Counted from the first letter of the stretch, positions 24,251 through 37,477 are shown. The stretch is 64,000 nt of DNA from Caprella mutica (GCA_947561585.1 CANNZV010001598.1:62001-126000); one strand, 5' to 3'. The notes: a model not told the origin generated them from the sequence alone. Program-made: numbers and translations.

Positions 24251-25914
24251 TGTATCTTAAAGCTAAAAAACCAGCATCAGTTGTACATATATATTTCAAT
24301 CTATTTAATACATATATAAGAAATATATATTAAAAAGTTATAATGATTTAATGGTCAATGACGAAAAATATAGGAACTAGGGTATCTTTTTAAAAATAAT
24401 TTCACCAACTGAAACCTGCCTTAAAACTCTTCGCTTCTTAAATTATCTGATTAAGAATTTTGAATAGAGAGTGTAATGTGTTAGATTAGACTTAGTGAGA
24501 CTCAGTTGAGACGTCATAAAGTAACCTTTCTCTGTAACAACTTAATACGATTAGAGTAGCTCGCAGTTACTGAGGAAGATATGTAAGTTTCTAACCATAT
24601 GGTTATAAGCTTATAGAGCCTATGGCTGTGAATGTACTTTGCAACTGATTATTCAGAGGATATACACTATATAGTAAATACATGAATGTTATAGTGAACT
24701 GTAAAAGTAAGTCTGTATTAGTTAGAAATATGACCTCATGTATGATGAAGATAGTGAATAAATTTTTTCATATTTTACTCTAATTGAGTAATTGTAGGCA
24801 ATTTGAAGATAGTTAATAATAACATTAAAACACGAAAACAATATTATTACGAATAAACAATGGTTCAATAAAAATACTAAACGATTATTTCTCAATTCAA
24901 AAGTTGATTTGCAAATCAAAATTTATTCAATTTAAATGAATGTGTTAAAAATTAGATCAAATAAATAATTATATTATTAATAAATTAAATTACTATTTCT
25001 CTATAATTCTGAAGTGTTGTTAATTATCAATATAACGATATTTTAAAAGTCGGTTCGACCATCTAACTAATAATTTCATTTATTAAATACCTTTATATCA
25101 TATAAATATTGGATGCATATACAACTAAAGTCTAAAAATAAAGCTTAATTCAACATAAAGATGCAGAGCCAATGTATTATTGAAATGTATATACTATATA
25201 GTATAATCACAGACTAATTACCTATTAAATTTGTAGGATGAATAACTCGACCAGATATAATTTTAGTATCCCAATTTTTCAGGAGCCTTCTGGTATCCGT
25301 TTCAGGGGTAACACATTTAATATACAACTAGCAACTTATATTCTACCTACTCTTAAACCTATCCTGACTACTCTTCTTCTTAAAAAGGACAAGTATATTT
25401 CTTAACTATATTATTAACTATAGAATTATTTATGTACTAAGGAACTTCATATGCTCTATTTAAAGTGTTATCCTACCCATGTGTATAATACGATTCTAAT
25501 TTTCTCCTATTAAAAGTATGTTGACATTGTTACAATATCCTAACATTATCAAAACCTAAACTATGTCCTGTATCTCTATAATGCTAATATGACTATTCTA
25601 TCCTCTTAAGTACATTAGATTTATGTTCTTTAATTCTATCACCTAACATTCTACCTAGCTGTCTCCCCTGCATATTTACCATCACAGCCCTTACAATCTA
25701 TCTAAGTAGAATACAAAACTACTTTTATATTATTAATACAATGATACAATTTTGTTGAAAGAAAGCATACCACAAAGTAGAATTCTAAATAAAATCCTTT
25801 TCGGTCAAAAAACAAAAACAAACTCCAGATATGGACAATAATGTATATCAAATTATTACGACATTTCCTTATCCCGTGAAAGTTAAATCTATGAAAAGTG
25901 AAACATTTAAATGT

Positions 25915-26687
25915 CACAATAATACACCTCACAGTAGTACACCTCACAGTAATACACCTCACAGTAATACACCTCACAGTAATACACCTCACAGTAATAC
26001 ACCTCACAGTAATACACCTCACAGTAATACACCTCACAGTAATATACCTCACAGTAATATACCTCACAGTAATACACCTCACAGTAATACACCTAACAGT
26101 AATACACCTCACAGTAATACACCTCACAGTAATACACCTCACAGTAATACACCTCACAGTAATACACCTCACAGTAATACACCTCACAGTAATACACCTC
26201 ACAGTAATACACCTCACAGTAATACACCTCACAGTAATACACCTCACAGTAATACACCTCACAGTAATACACCTCACAGTAATACACCTCACAGTAATAC
26301 ACCTCACAGTAATACACCTCACAGTAATACACCTCACAGTAATACACCTCACAGTAATACACCTCACAGTAATACACCTCACAGTAATACACCTCACAGT
26401 AATACACCTCACAGTAATACACCTCACAGTAATACACCGCACAGTAATACACCGCACAGTAATACACCGCACAGTAATACACCGCACAGTAATACACCTC
26501 ACAGTAATACACCTCACAGTAATACACCTCACAGTAATACACCTCACAGTAATACACCTCACAGTAATACACCTCACAGTAATACGCCTCACAGTAATAC
26601 ACCTCACAGTAATACACCTCACAGTAATACACCTCACAGTAATACACCTCACAGTAATACACCTCACAGTAATACACCTCACAGTAA
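25915..26687. repeat. Minisatellite, 15-base unit, about 51 copies, nearly perfect
   Basis: The unit is CACAGTAATACACCT. Almost every copy is identical. The exceptions cluster: two adjacent ATATACC copies near 26041-26070, one CCTAACAG near 26093, four consecutive CACCGCACAG copies at about 26437-26500, and one ACGCC at 26585. A 13-base inverted repeat brackets it: GAAAAGTGAAACA at 25893-25905 and TGTTTCACTTTTC at 26693-26705. Six-frame open reading through it is an artefact of the unit length. Confidence 0.97.
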
Positions 26688-27651
26688 CATTTTGTTTCAC
26701 TTTTCTTCACGACATTGTAAGTTTTAACCAATGGAGAAACAATAGCAGATGGTACAAATTAAATTATAACACTAAAGTATATAATACAAAATTATTTAAC
26801 ATTAAATTATTTGTCACTATATTTATATTTCAAATATAAAATTATATTTTTAATATAAAATTACCTTCGATTAAAATTTTATAAATAACTACTTTTAAAT
26901 TAATTTATGATAATTTTACACTTATTTTATACATATTTTTAACAAAATTATTTAATACTAGAAAATCTCCGTATAAATATACCGTAATATATTTTATATA
27001 AAATAATTATATATATATATTACAGAATTTCACACAGAATTGTTTCCATGACAATTTCTTCTTTTTTTCTTCTTTTTATTTTTGATGGAAAAATATCTTC
27101 TTAAAAAATAACATTTATTAACAATATTATTTTATACTATTTATTTCTATACATACGTACTTATTTTGCATATTTTGTCTTCCTGTTCAATAAAATTCTA
27201 TTATTTATCCTACAATAGAAACTGAACATATCTTCATACTAACTAAATTCAGTCTACCTATAAGGAAATCTAAAATACCGTATGACACAAAAAAGTAGGC
27301 ATCTATCATAAAAACAAATGAGAAAAACGCTTGCAAAAATGAAATAATTGCGTTTCGATTTGATTATGTATCTAAAAATAGAAAAAAGAGAAAATCCAAA
27401 ACTGCACGAGTGACTCAGCAAAATATTTGTAGCTTCGTGAGTCGAATATTAACACCGAGGCATAACTTCACCCTTATGTACAGTGGCCATAAGAAACAGT
27501 TTCAAAAAACATAAGAAACGAACGACAACTTGGCAACTAACCTTCCCCAATGTGATATTTATTGCACGTACGTTCCAAGATGAACCTAGAACATTCGTCA
27601 TTTACTGGTACACAAATTAAAAAATGAACTACCGATACACTAATTCGATTA

Positions 27652-28105
27652 GTGGCCGGAATTTCGGTCTGAAAATTCGGTCTCGGAATGAACGAAGATT
27701 ATTTTGAAACTCTCTACGTAAATGGCCGTTACGTAATATGATGCATCCGCTAGTTTGTTGTACTGCACACTTCATGATTGTTTAATAATCTGGCAGGGGG
27801 ATTCTTGGGGTGGTACGCCCCCTCCCCCCAATTTATGCATCGAACTAATACATTTTTATTTTTACCTCAGACCGAAAATTCTGAAACCGAATTTTCCGCT
27901 CAGATCTCATGTTAGTAAATGTCAAAACATGTCAAATTTACTAATGTTACGTACCGGCTAATGATGTTATCCGCTTTTAATAAATACACTACACATTTTA
28001 GTAGTTACTCATAATTTCTACTTTTCTATTGCTGTTCTTTAATAAACTCATTATAAGACGGGACTCAATTTTGCGAGACCGAATTTTGCTAGAGCCAATT
28101 TGATT
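27652..28105. mobile_element. Dispersed TIR-type repeat, CTAGTTTGTTGTACTGCA core family
   Basis: Its left part carries GGCCGGAATTTCGGTCTGAA and TTCGGTCTCGG. The core ATCCGCTAGTTTGTTGTACT (27746) and a second block GTTATCCGCTTTTAATAAAT follow. Its right part has GAGACCGAATTTTG. Core relatives occur at 30735-31376, 45644-45934 and 54556-54720. No protein is encoded. Confidence 0.65.
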
Positions 28106-28404
28106 ACTGATAACAGTGTAATTATTAATTGAAATATCAAGAGATTAAAGATAGTATTTAAAATGAGAGAACTGAAACAATAATAGATACCAATCATATA
28201 AATCTCTTATCTTTAACTACTATTTAAAACTTGATGGAAACTGATGCTATTCTAAAGTGACAATTAATTTTAATATTTCACAGTTCATACATAAGAAGAA
28301 AGTTATGGTGGGGCTATAGAAGATTAAATGGAGTCCTTCCTTAAATTATTTTATTAAATTGATCAATGAAGTCGGTTCTCTCTACATTACTAACCATTTC
28401 GTGT

Positions 28405-28701
28405 TTTAAAAAGTGATTTTAACTCAACGCTAAAAGTTTTTCTTTAAAGGATAAGAATGTTCGAATAGTAAAATATCTCTTCATCATCAGGAACAGAGGT
28501 GGAAATTTGTGATAGAAATTATATAATTTACCGTTTTAATTCATTTTAAATCACAGATTTTTTTATTAATTTCATTTCAAAAATTTCATTGTTTAGTCTA
28601 TGTTTCATATGATGTACCTGATGATGAATTGATATTTTACTATTCGAAAGCTCTAATTATTAAAAAAAACTTCCAACGATGAGTTTAAATCACTTTTTTA
28701 A
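28405..28701. mobile_element. Hairpin MITE with long arms, next to exon 2
   Basis: The left arm TTAAAAAGTGATTTTAACTC and its inner part CGAATAGTAAAATATC / TTCATCATCAGG are mirrored on the right by CCTGATGATGAATTGATATT, TTTACTATTCGAAAG and GAGTTTAAATCACTTTTTTA. The arms are about 85 bases each. A related half-arm occurs at 50165-50235. Confidence 0.8.
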
Positions 28702-28742
28702 CTAAGAACATTCCATTTGAATATAAATCTTTAGCATCTTAC

Positions 28743-28867
28743 CTTCAACCAGGACATCATCAGTTTTTTGGGTGGGAATTTGCTCTGTCCTATTTGGTAG
28801 TGTGCGATGAGGGACCACACCAGTCCTAGGATCAGCTTCAGGTTACCATTAACGATGTCAACATTGC
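28743..28867 (-). CDS. jbug: jitterbug-like filamin, exon 2 (end of CH1, start of CH2)
   Basis: This 125-base exon is too short to stand out as an open frame. It is bounded by TTGTTGCAG|GC and TTGAAG|GTAAGA. It enters in phase 1 from exon 1 and leaves in phase 0. It encodes residues 124-165: GNVDIVNGNLKLILGLVW, SLIAHYQIGQSKFPP, then KKLMMSWLK. The stretch VNGNLKLILGLVWSLI is the canonical C-terminal part of a filamin/actinin CH1, and KKLMMSWLK is the first helix of CH2. The intron before it is 22.7 kb and the intron after it 11.0 kb, both loaded with tandem repeats. A hairpin MITE ends only about 40 bases past its donor side (28405-28701). Confidence 0.93.
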
Positions 28868-28950
28868 CTGCAACAAGAGAGAAACCTTAGTATCACATTC
28901 TCAACAATCGCTGGAAATTAACAAATAATAACGCATTCAACAAAAAATTT

Positions 28951-29097
28951 AAGGGACACAAGCACCGGCGATTGCGCTCACGGGTGGAAGAGGAAAATGA
29001 AGAGGTGATAATAAATGAAGCCTACGAGTCTACCTAACACTAAATCTAAGACCTCGTAGTTGAAGAGCATAACCCTAGCGCTATCCTCTAAAACTGA
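28951..29097. repeat. Dispersed repeat, partial copy (3' part)
   Basis: It shares GGGACACAAGCACCGG, GAAGAGGTGATA, AAATGAAGCCTAC, CTCGTAGTTGAAGAGCATAA and CTAGCGCTATCCTCTAAAAC with 310-626. Confidence 0.8.
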
Positions 29098-29400
29098 AAC
29101 TAGCGATTTTTTTTTTCAATATATGTAGTTATATTCTATTTAGTATACCATTTCGTATGTCATTTACTTTCGTATGCCATTTCGTAAGCCTCGCCAAATT
29201 TCTACGTGAAAGTGACCTTGAACAAACGTAGATAAATCAGATCTACACCACTAGTGCCATTAACTAGTTTGTGTAGCTGTGGGCTGCTCTGGGACAGGTA
29301 GAACTAATTAACAGCTACGCACCAGGTAAATGTCACCAGCAACACTAATTAACAATGTTAATTCGCAATGTAAATAATAAATAATATAGGCCATTATTAC

Positions 29401-29603
29401 AGGGTAAGTTACGAATTATCGGTCGGTTTCACATCTTCGGTCATATAAGAACAAAACTATATAATAGTTATCATTTAACTTTTATTTTAATTGGTATCCA
29501 TGATCCTACCTGCAGGCATTTAAGTTTTATTTTAATTAATAATCGTTTTTTTTTTCTATGAGACCGAAGATGTGAAACAGACTGATAATTCGTAACTTAC
29601 CCT
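29401..29603. mobile_element. Hairpin MITE, GGGTAAGTT family, with CCTGCAGG core
   Basis: The left end AGGGTAAGTTACGAATTATC and TTTCACATCTTCGGTCATAT are mirrored on the right by GACCGAAGATGTGAAAC and GATAATTCGTAACTTACCCT. The core reads TTTTAATTGGTATCCATGAT then CCTACCTGCAGGC. Confidence 0.88.
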
Positions 29604-29760
29604 ATAGGTATATTCTCATTAATTTAGTTCCTATTTAGCGAGTCTCAAGGTGTAACTTTTTCTTCAATAACATCATAACAAATGCAAATTATATTGGATG
29701 AAAGAATGTCTTTTCTATCCACTCTAACTAACTCATTCTGACGTCAATCAAAGAGAGGAG

Positions 29761-30684
29761 TAAAGGGGTACCAACTGTAGAGTTAACACTAAGGTACAGG
29801 GGTACCAACTGTAGAATTAACACTAAGGTACAGGGGTACCAACTGTAGAATGAACACTAAATTACAGGGGTACCAACTGTAGAGTTAACACTTAGGTACT
29901 GGGGTACCAACTGTAGAGTTAACCCTAAGGTACAGGGGTACCAACTGTAGAGTTAACACTAAGGTACAGGGGTACCAACTGTAGAGTTAACCCTAAGGTA
30001 CAGGGGTACCAACTGTAGAGTTAACACTAAGGTACAGGGGTACCAACTGTAGAGTTAACCCTAAGGTACAGGGGTACCAACTGTAGAGTTAACACTAAGG
30101 TACAGGGGTACCAACTGTAGAGTTAACCCTAAGGTACAGGGGTACCAACTGTAGAGTTAACCCTAACGTACATGGGAACCAACTGTAGAGTTAACACTAA
30201 GGTACAGGGGTACCAACTGTAGAGTTAACACTAAGGTACAGGGGTACCAACTATAGAGTTAACCCTAAGGTACAGGGTACAGACTGTAGAGTTAACCCTA
30301 ACGTACAGGGGAACCAACTGTAGAGTTAACACTAAGGTACAGGGGTACCAACTGTAGAGTTAACCCTAAGGTACAGGGGTACCAACTGTAGAGTTAACAC
30401 TAAGGTACAGGGGTACCAACTGTAGAGTTAACCCTAACGTACAGGGGAACCAACTGTAGAGTTAACACTAAGGTACAGGGGTACCAACTGTAGAGTTAAC
30501 CCTAAGGTACAGGGGTACCAACTGTAGAGTTAACCCTAAGGTACAGGGGTACCAACTGTAGAGTTAACACTAAGGTACAGGGGTACCAACTGTAGAGTTA
30601 ACACTAAGGTACAGGGGTACCAACTATAGAGTTAACCCTAAGGTACAGGGTACCAACTGTAGAGTTAACCCTAAGATACAGGAG
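29761..30684. repeat. Minisatellite, 34-base unit, about 27 copies
   Basis: The unit contains GGTACAGGGGTACCAACTGT followed by AGAGTTAAC and either ACTAA or CCTAA. The ACTAA and CCTAA forms alternate over long stretches, giving a 68-base higher-order period. Variants include GGGGAACC in place of GGGGTACC and a shortened GGGTACC copy. Units contain the palindromes GGTACC and GTTAAC. Confidence 0.95.
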
Positions 30685-30734
30685 TGCCATTTTCAATTGA
30701 AGAAAAATCATAGAAAAAGATGAAATCTTGAATG

Positions 30735-31376
30735 TTAAAATGTGTAGTGTATATATTAAAAGCGGAAAACATCATTAACCGTTAAAAATGATACGTAACA
30801 TTAATAATTACAACATGTTTTAACATTTTTTTATCACGAGGTCTGAGCAGGATTTTCGGCTTAAGGTATAAATAAAATTTATCAGTGATGTAACATGCTG
30901 CTTTATTGTAGTCTACCTAATGCCAATCGTGCGTATTGTATTGTCACCCCTCAATTCACTCCTTAAATCATTAAACAATCATGTAATGTGCAAACTAGCG
31001 GATACAAGAAACTACATAACGGCCATTTATAATCTTCATTTATGTACATCTTCATTTATGTACATATTATCTTAATGTATGAATACATGAAGATTACTTC
31101 AACTAACATCATAAATGACCGTAATGAAGTTTGTTTTATCCGCTAGTTTGTTGTACTGCATACTTACTGATTGCTTAAACACATAGCATGGGAATTCGGG
31201 GGGCGGCACGCCACCATTATACACATCAGTAATCGATTTTATAATAAAAAAAGAAGGTATTGACAGTATAGCGCTCATAATTGAACCTTTGGCAGGCTAG
31301 CTTGAGTCCGTTGGCTTAGTATTCTTCATTCCGAGACTGAATTTTCCAGACCGAAATTACCAGCCACCGCCATTTT
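30735..31376. mobile_element. Dispersed repeat, CTAGTTTGTTGTACTGCA core family, internally palindromic copy
   Basis: The core appears twice in opposite orientation: CAAACTAGCGGATACAAGAA near 31002 and ATCCGCTAGTTTGTTGTACT near 31139, with the axis near 31070. Beyond it lie AATTCGGGGGGCGGCACG and an end block TTCCGAGACTGAATTTTCCA then GACCGAAATTACCAGCCACC at about 31330-31376. The end block is the reverse complement of the start of the 27652 copy. Confidence 0.65.
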
Positions 31377-31756
31377 CTGCTCCTTCAGTTCACTCCATTT
31401 ACACATTTCATTGGAACGTCCTTAGTATTACTAACATTAGCTATTAACGTGCTTGGTGGTGCAGTGATTAAAATATATTCTTTATTTCAACATATACATA
31501 ATGTTAGATAATTGAATAGCTAAATGCTAAATTGAATTTCAATTAAACAATCTAAGGTAGAAAAGAACATATAACTAATAATTTTCTCGTTATATATATG
31601 AGTATCACTGTCATATAATAATTAGCTAAGATAATCTCAAGATATTAATATTCAATACACATTCTAATGTTAATATATACTTTGCAGTTAATGTTAATCG
31701 CCATTAAATAATAATGTGTGTAGCTTGACTTGTGTGTAGCCATGTTAACTACATAA

Positions 31757-32213
31757 GTGCGTATATTTTACCCTGCAGGTGTGTATATCTTACCCAGGTG
31801 TGTATATCTTACCCAGGTGTGTATATTTTACCCAGATGTGTATATTTTACCCAGATGTGTATATTTTACCCAGGTGTGTATATTTTACCCAGGTGTGTAT
31901 ATTTTACCCAGGTGTGTATATTTTACCAAGGTGCGTATATTTTACCCAGGTGTGTATATTTTACCCAGGTGTGTATATTTTACCCAGGTGCGTATATTTT
32001 ACCCAGGTGTGTATATTTTACCCAGGTGTGTATATTTTACCCAGGTATGTATATTCTACCCAGGTGTGTATATTTTACCCAGATGCGTATATATAATCCT
32101 GATACTTATGCATTTTACCCAGGTGCGTATTTTGTATATCTATAAGCCTTATACTTATGTATTTTCTCCAGGTGCGTATTTTCTCCAGGTGTGTATTTTC
32201 TCCAGGTGTGTAG
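31757..32213. repeat. Minisatellite, 19-base unit, about 20 copies
   Basis: The unit is GTGTGTATATTTTACCCAG with occasional CGTATA, CAGATG and TCTTAC variants. The right end decays into GTGCGTATTTTCTCCAG copies. Confidence 0.93.
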
Positions 32214-32410
32214 GCCAAAGAAGTCGCTTCTTTTTTGCCCTACCCACGCGACCTCGGTTAGAGTGTACAGTTCTGCTTTTACGCAATAGATGCCGAGGCA
32301 ACATTCGCTTCTTTGGAATAGAAGTGGACGTTACGAAGCTAATTAGCAACCTGCCTATCACAGGTGGAAAGGTGTGGACACTGCAAAGAGAGGCACCTGA
32401 AGGTTACTAA
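32214..32410. other. Unassigned GC-richer block after the 19-base array
   Basis: This block of about 200 bases is distinctly less AT-rich than its surroundings. A frame running out of the array ends here (LQREAPEGY then stop), but neither strand shows a motif I recognise. It may be the remnant from which the array grew. Confidence 0.3.
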
Positions 32411-35400
32411 GAAAGGAGATCTGATATAACTGAAATTTTGTAATTTATTTATTGATAGGAATATAATAAATGAAGGTATGTAAAATTTCCAATTGAAATA
32501 TTATTTAATTCTTTTATAATTATATTGCCATTATTGAGCATTCGAGAACATTGTGTATTAAAAATTATTGTATCTTCATAATTACTGTTTTACAGCATCA
32601 TGATATTGATTCCAGGTGTAGAATGAATGAGAGAAGGTAATTTAGTAACCATTCAAATTTTCTCCATCACTTTAGATTTTCTTCCATGCAAATAGGAAGT
32701 GAAATTTAGAATATTTAGAATCAGAAAGCAATGATATAAATTAGAATAATTTCAGTTCGAAGTAGAACGGAAGTTCCAATTTCGAAAAAAGCATGAAAAT
32801 GAAAGAAATTTCACTCTCATTATATACATACATATTCTATATGAGTGAGAAAAAATTGTAATATGGGTTTTAAAATTTCGTCTCAAAGAATTTTTTATTG
32901 AAATATAAAAAGTTTGAAATCAAATAAATGTTATCATCTTCATATACTTTATATCAAAAAGAGAATTTATGCAATTTAGAACTAATATATTGACCATTTT
33001 AGATAATAATAACAAAAGTATTCGACTAAATACCAAAAAATAGATCACAATTATGAAATGACATTAGTACGGAAATGCTTATTAAAATTTTTAACTTTGC
33101 TATGTTGAATATAGGAAAATAATTTCTTTCTAGTTATCATTTCTTTTCTGCCTAACTATTAAATATTACCTCTTAAAGAAAATAGCATTAGAGTATTTTT
33201 GAGATTCTTCTCACATATCAAGGATATATATTAAAAAACTTAATTATTTATCATCAAATAAAAGAAAAAGTCAACTTTATAATATATACAATTTATGAAA
33301 ACGCAGAATGAATACCAATCACTGTACCTGTACCAAATTTAACATACAGTCTAATGTATACTAATACTTTATAAGCATGAACACAAAGGCTGAAAATGCA
33401 CGTACAATGACTATACAATGACGCAATAGAGGAGTGCTGGGACTACATAACAAAAATACACTTGGAATAAGTACCATGTTGATGAATTTAAATCCTGTAG
33501 ATCGTTTACTATTGTCCATTATAGAAAATATTGATCATATTTGATAGTAAAAATCATAATAATTTCAAATATTATAATCTGGATATACTTATGTCCGACG
33601 ATGAACTGTAAATGTTTTACTATCGCAAATGTAAATCAATTTTTGATTACTCGAATAGTGTAAATTATTATGTTGTACTTCCTGCAATGTGATAGTTTTT
33701 CGAATAGTTATTTCCTAATATAATAATAAGCATAACAAGTGAAACACATGTTACCTATTCGACTGTGACGAAGACCTTCAATTTACGTCTGAATATCTAC
33801 CTAAGGTCGAACGTAAAGACGTGCCAAGTGTACAACGTCTCTAATTATTAATCACCATTTCCCGGGGCAACAATTAATAACATTTCATAGTAGCTATCTT
33901 CATGGTTGATAGCTGTCGATTAGCATATCTAATTAGTTAGTAATTCTTTAAAATGGAATAAAGGAAACAAATATAGGTCATTATAGTGTATTTTGTACCA
34001 TATCTAAAGATATCGAAAAATCTTCATATAAGTTATCGAAGACATGTTTAAAATTGTCTTCGAATCAAAATTTTAAAAATTGTAAATTTCACTGACATGA
34101 ATAATACTTGATTTCATATTAACTATTGAAACTAACTATTTATACAATAATGATATTTCAGAAGAAAACTAATTAACACATAAAATAATATTAATGCTCC
34201 TTAACCATTTGTCCATGGTTCACTATTACCTGGGGCAGGTACACACCCATTTACACAGAGATAGACTAGCTTATCTCAATTGGGAGCAAGTGCTTCTACC
34301 ACTTCCTTGTCTCCATCCCTGCAATATCTGCGACACTACATCTGGTCGCATCGTATTCGTGATTTCGAATGTCATTGAGACGCAAAAGCGGAAACTATCT
34401 CCGTAAAACATCGTAACTCTGAGCGTAATATGTGACAAGGAGATGATGTGAGAGGTAATTGATCAGGAAGAGGGTGGTACGTACTGTGGATCTAATCGTA
34501 AATTGAAAATGAGGGTAGTACTATTAATTAGCATACATAGTAAATGACTATATGTGTAACATGATTATTTAATTGGATTTTCAAGATGAAGTACATCAAT
34601 TATATGCTTTATGGCAAGGACATATTTTGTAATATAAATCGTAAAGAATAGTTCTTACGAATAATTATTAAGTGATTTAAATAATGAATAACGATCTCAA
34701 ACAATTTAATAACAATATCTCAAAAACGTATCACCATCAACCATTCTGCTAAATCAATCAATAAGTTGTACAAAGTATAAGTAGATACTAATTTTATAAT
34801 TAAATATTGAAAGTGTGCAAGTGTTAAATGTTACCTGAACTTTCTGTTCTATTAATGAAAAAATAAAGAAAAACACATATATAAAGTCTACAAAAAAAAT
34901 TATGATATCATAATTTTGATGAGTGGTATCGACAGTTGTTAGAGTGCTAAAGACAAACATCATGTGTCTTTGCCAGAGCGTTAGTTAGTGTAATAGGGTA
35001 GGTAGAGAGTAACCTTGACACAGAGAATCACTAGTGTGGGATTTAGAGGCAATGTCACACGTGAACTGAAACGCGGAAAAGGAAACCAAAGGGAGAGTCT
35101 ACCTCAAACGGAACAATGACTCTTTCAAAGATGATATTGAAGTACGGAGATGAAGAGATTGTTTTTATAGCATAATATATCGTAGATGAAGGAAATGCAC
35201 CCCTAAAAAGCTTAAGATATTGAGTATAGTAAGATTATTCACGGGATATCATAGGTACCATAAGTATGCACACCTGTTCATTTCCTTTCTTCTCCCCACA
35301 CCTGTTAAATTGAGTTCCATTTTGCATGATAGGGCCTCTGAATGTTAAATATTTTATTTAGAGATATCACTTTAAATATCTTATGAGTATTGAAACATGA

Positions 35401-36116
35401 AAAAGTATATTATTAATGAAAATGAAAAGCTTTTGAATAATTAAATATGAAAAAGCAATTTAGTCTGAATTTGTCTCAGAAATCATTATTTGTTTTATAA
35501 TTGTCTAAGGTAAATCAATGGAAACATAGGAATTAATTCAGATACATCTCATAGATTTTAAAATTTCTAACTTGGGCTCAGATTTATCTTTGAGGGTTTT
35601 AATTAAAAACATTCACATTCTGCAGAGGAATTAAAATCAATGAACATCTTAATAGCATTCACTAACTACATTTGAAGTTGACAATTGAAATAGTTACGAG
35701 TGATGAATAGTGAAAAGATGGCGATAAACACAGCAAATATCGCAAAAGAAATCACTTTACAGTTCAGTATGTCAGAGGTACATCGTGATTTCTATCATAG
35801 GAAAAATATTAAAATATGTATTAATAAAAATTATTAATTTATTAAAACAATTAGCTAAATATAAGCCCATTTTACACGTCACTATATAATTAATTTGTGT
35901 ATTTAATAGTTTATTATATAGTTTTTAATGTTAGTTTTTCGTTTCTGTTTTCTACTTCCTTTCAGTGAGTGACAAACACATAATGCGTAAGTAATTAAAG
36001 AATTAAATTAGGATAATAGGTTACATTATATGATTTTGCAATTATTATTCTCTTATCTCATTTTATCACATAAACAAAACATCAATTTATTGAATTAAAA
36101 TGTGATTATATGTTAT

Positions 36117-37305
36117 GTTATGAATAATGAAATATTATAATGCTTATGAATGATGAAATATTAAAAAGCTTATGAATGATGAAATATTAAAAAGCTTATG
36201 AATGATGAAATATCAAAAAGCTTATGAATGATGAAATATTAAAAAGCTTATGAATGATGAAATATCAAAAATCTTATGAATGATGAAATATCAAAAAGCT
36301 TATGAATGATGAAATATCAAAAATCTTATGAATGATGAAATATCAAAAAGCTTATGAATGATGAAATATCAAAAAGCTTATGAATGATGAAATATCAAAA
36401 ATCTTATGAATGATGAAATATCAAAAAGCTTATGAATGATGAAATATTAAAAAGCTTATGAATGATGAAATATCAAAAAGCTTATGAATGATGAAATATC
36501 AAAAATCTTATGAATGATGAAATATCAAAAAGCTTATGAATGATGAAATATCAAAAAGCTTATGAATGATGAAATATCAAAAAGCTTATGAATGATGAAA
36601 TATTAAAAAGCTTATGAATGATGAAATATCAAAAATCTTATGAATGATGAAATATCAAAAAGCTTATGAATGATGAAATATCAAAAAGCTTATGAATGAT
36701 GAAATATCAAAAAGCTTATGAATGATGAAATATCAAAAATCTTATGAATGATGAAATATCAAAAAGCTTATGAATGATGAAATATCAAAAAGCTTATGAA
36801 TGATGAAATATCAAAAATCTTATGAATGATGAAATATCAAAAAGCTTATGAATGATGAAATATTAAAAAGCTTATGAATGATGAAATATTAAAAAGCTTA
36901 TGAATGATGAAATATTAAAATGCTTATGAATGATGAAATATTAAAAAGCTTATGAATGATGAAATATCAAAAATCTTATGAATGATGAAATATCAAAAAG
37001 CTTATGAATGATGAAATATCAAAAAGCTTATGAATGATGAAATATCAAAAAGCTTATGAATGATGAAATATCAAAAATCTTATGAATGATGAAATATCAA
37101 AAAGCTTATGAATGATGAAATATTAAAAAGCTTATGAATGATGAAATATCAAAAAGCTTATGAATGATGAAATATCAAAAAGCTTATGAATGATGAAATA
37201 TTAAAAAGCTTATGAATGATGAAATATTAAAATGCTTATGAATGATGAAATATTAAAAAGCTTATGAATGGTGAAATATTAAAAATGCTTATGAATGATG
37301 AAATA
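36117..37305. repeat. Minisatellite, 26-base unit, about 45 copies
   Basis: The unit contains TATGAATGATGAAATATCAA then AAAGCT. Two variable positions (ATATC/ATATT and AAGCTT/AATCTT) combine in repeated block patterns, pointing to multi-unit duplications. The last copies carry TGCTTATG and GGTGAAAT variants. Confidence 0.95.
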
Positions 37306-37477
37306 GGGATAATCTTTAGAAACCCAGTAATCATATATGAACTATGAATTAAAACATGCAAACATATTACCAATGAAAAATTACATGAATAATGAAATAT
37401 GAAAATCTTTTGAAGCACAATAATAAAATATGAATTATGACATGCAATCAAGTTAACAATGAAATATGACATAGAAG

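Larger units (their letters stand above)
17746..28742 (-). other. Intron 2 of the filamin-like gene
   Basis: This 11.0 kb intron carries four large tandem arrays (18332, 20174, 21047, 25915), a complete Tc1-like element (21724-23009), a dispersed TIR-type repeat (27652-28105) and a hairpin MITE (28405-28701). The stretch 23130-25900 is AT-rich with only simple repeats. Confidence 0.88.

Noticed and set aside
25702..26839. Long open frames of 200-330 residues on both strands with repeats such as SNTPH or ITVRC
   Set aside because: They are translations of a 15-base tandem array; a unit length divisible by three keeps all frames open. No start context or non-repeat domain supports a gene.
31732..32410. 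Frames of 105-217 residues with FYPGVYILPRC repeats
   Set aside because: They are read-through of the 19-base array; the non-repeat tail has no recognisable domain.
34194..34406. 70-residue plus-strand frame with CNICD
   Set aside because: It is a single isolated frame with no second zinc-binding pair, no splice-site support and no family similarity that I recognise.
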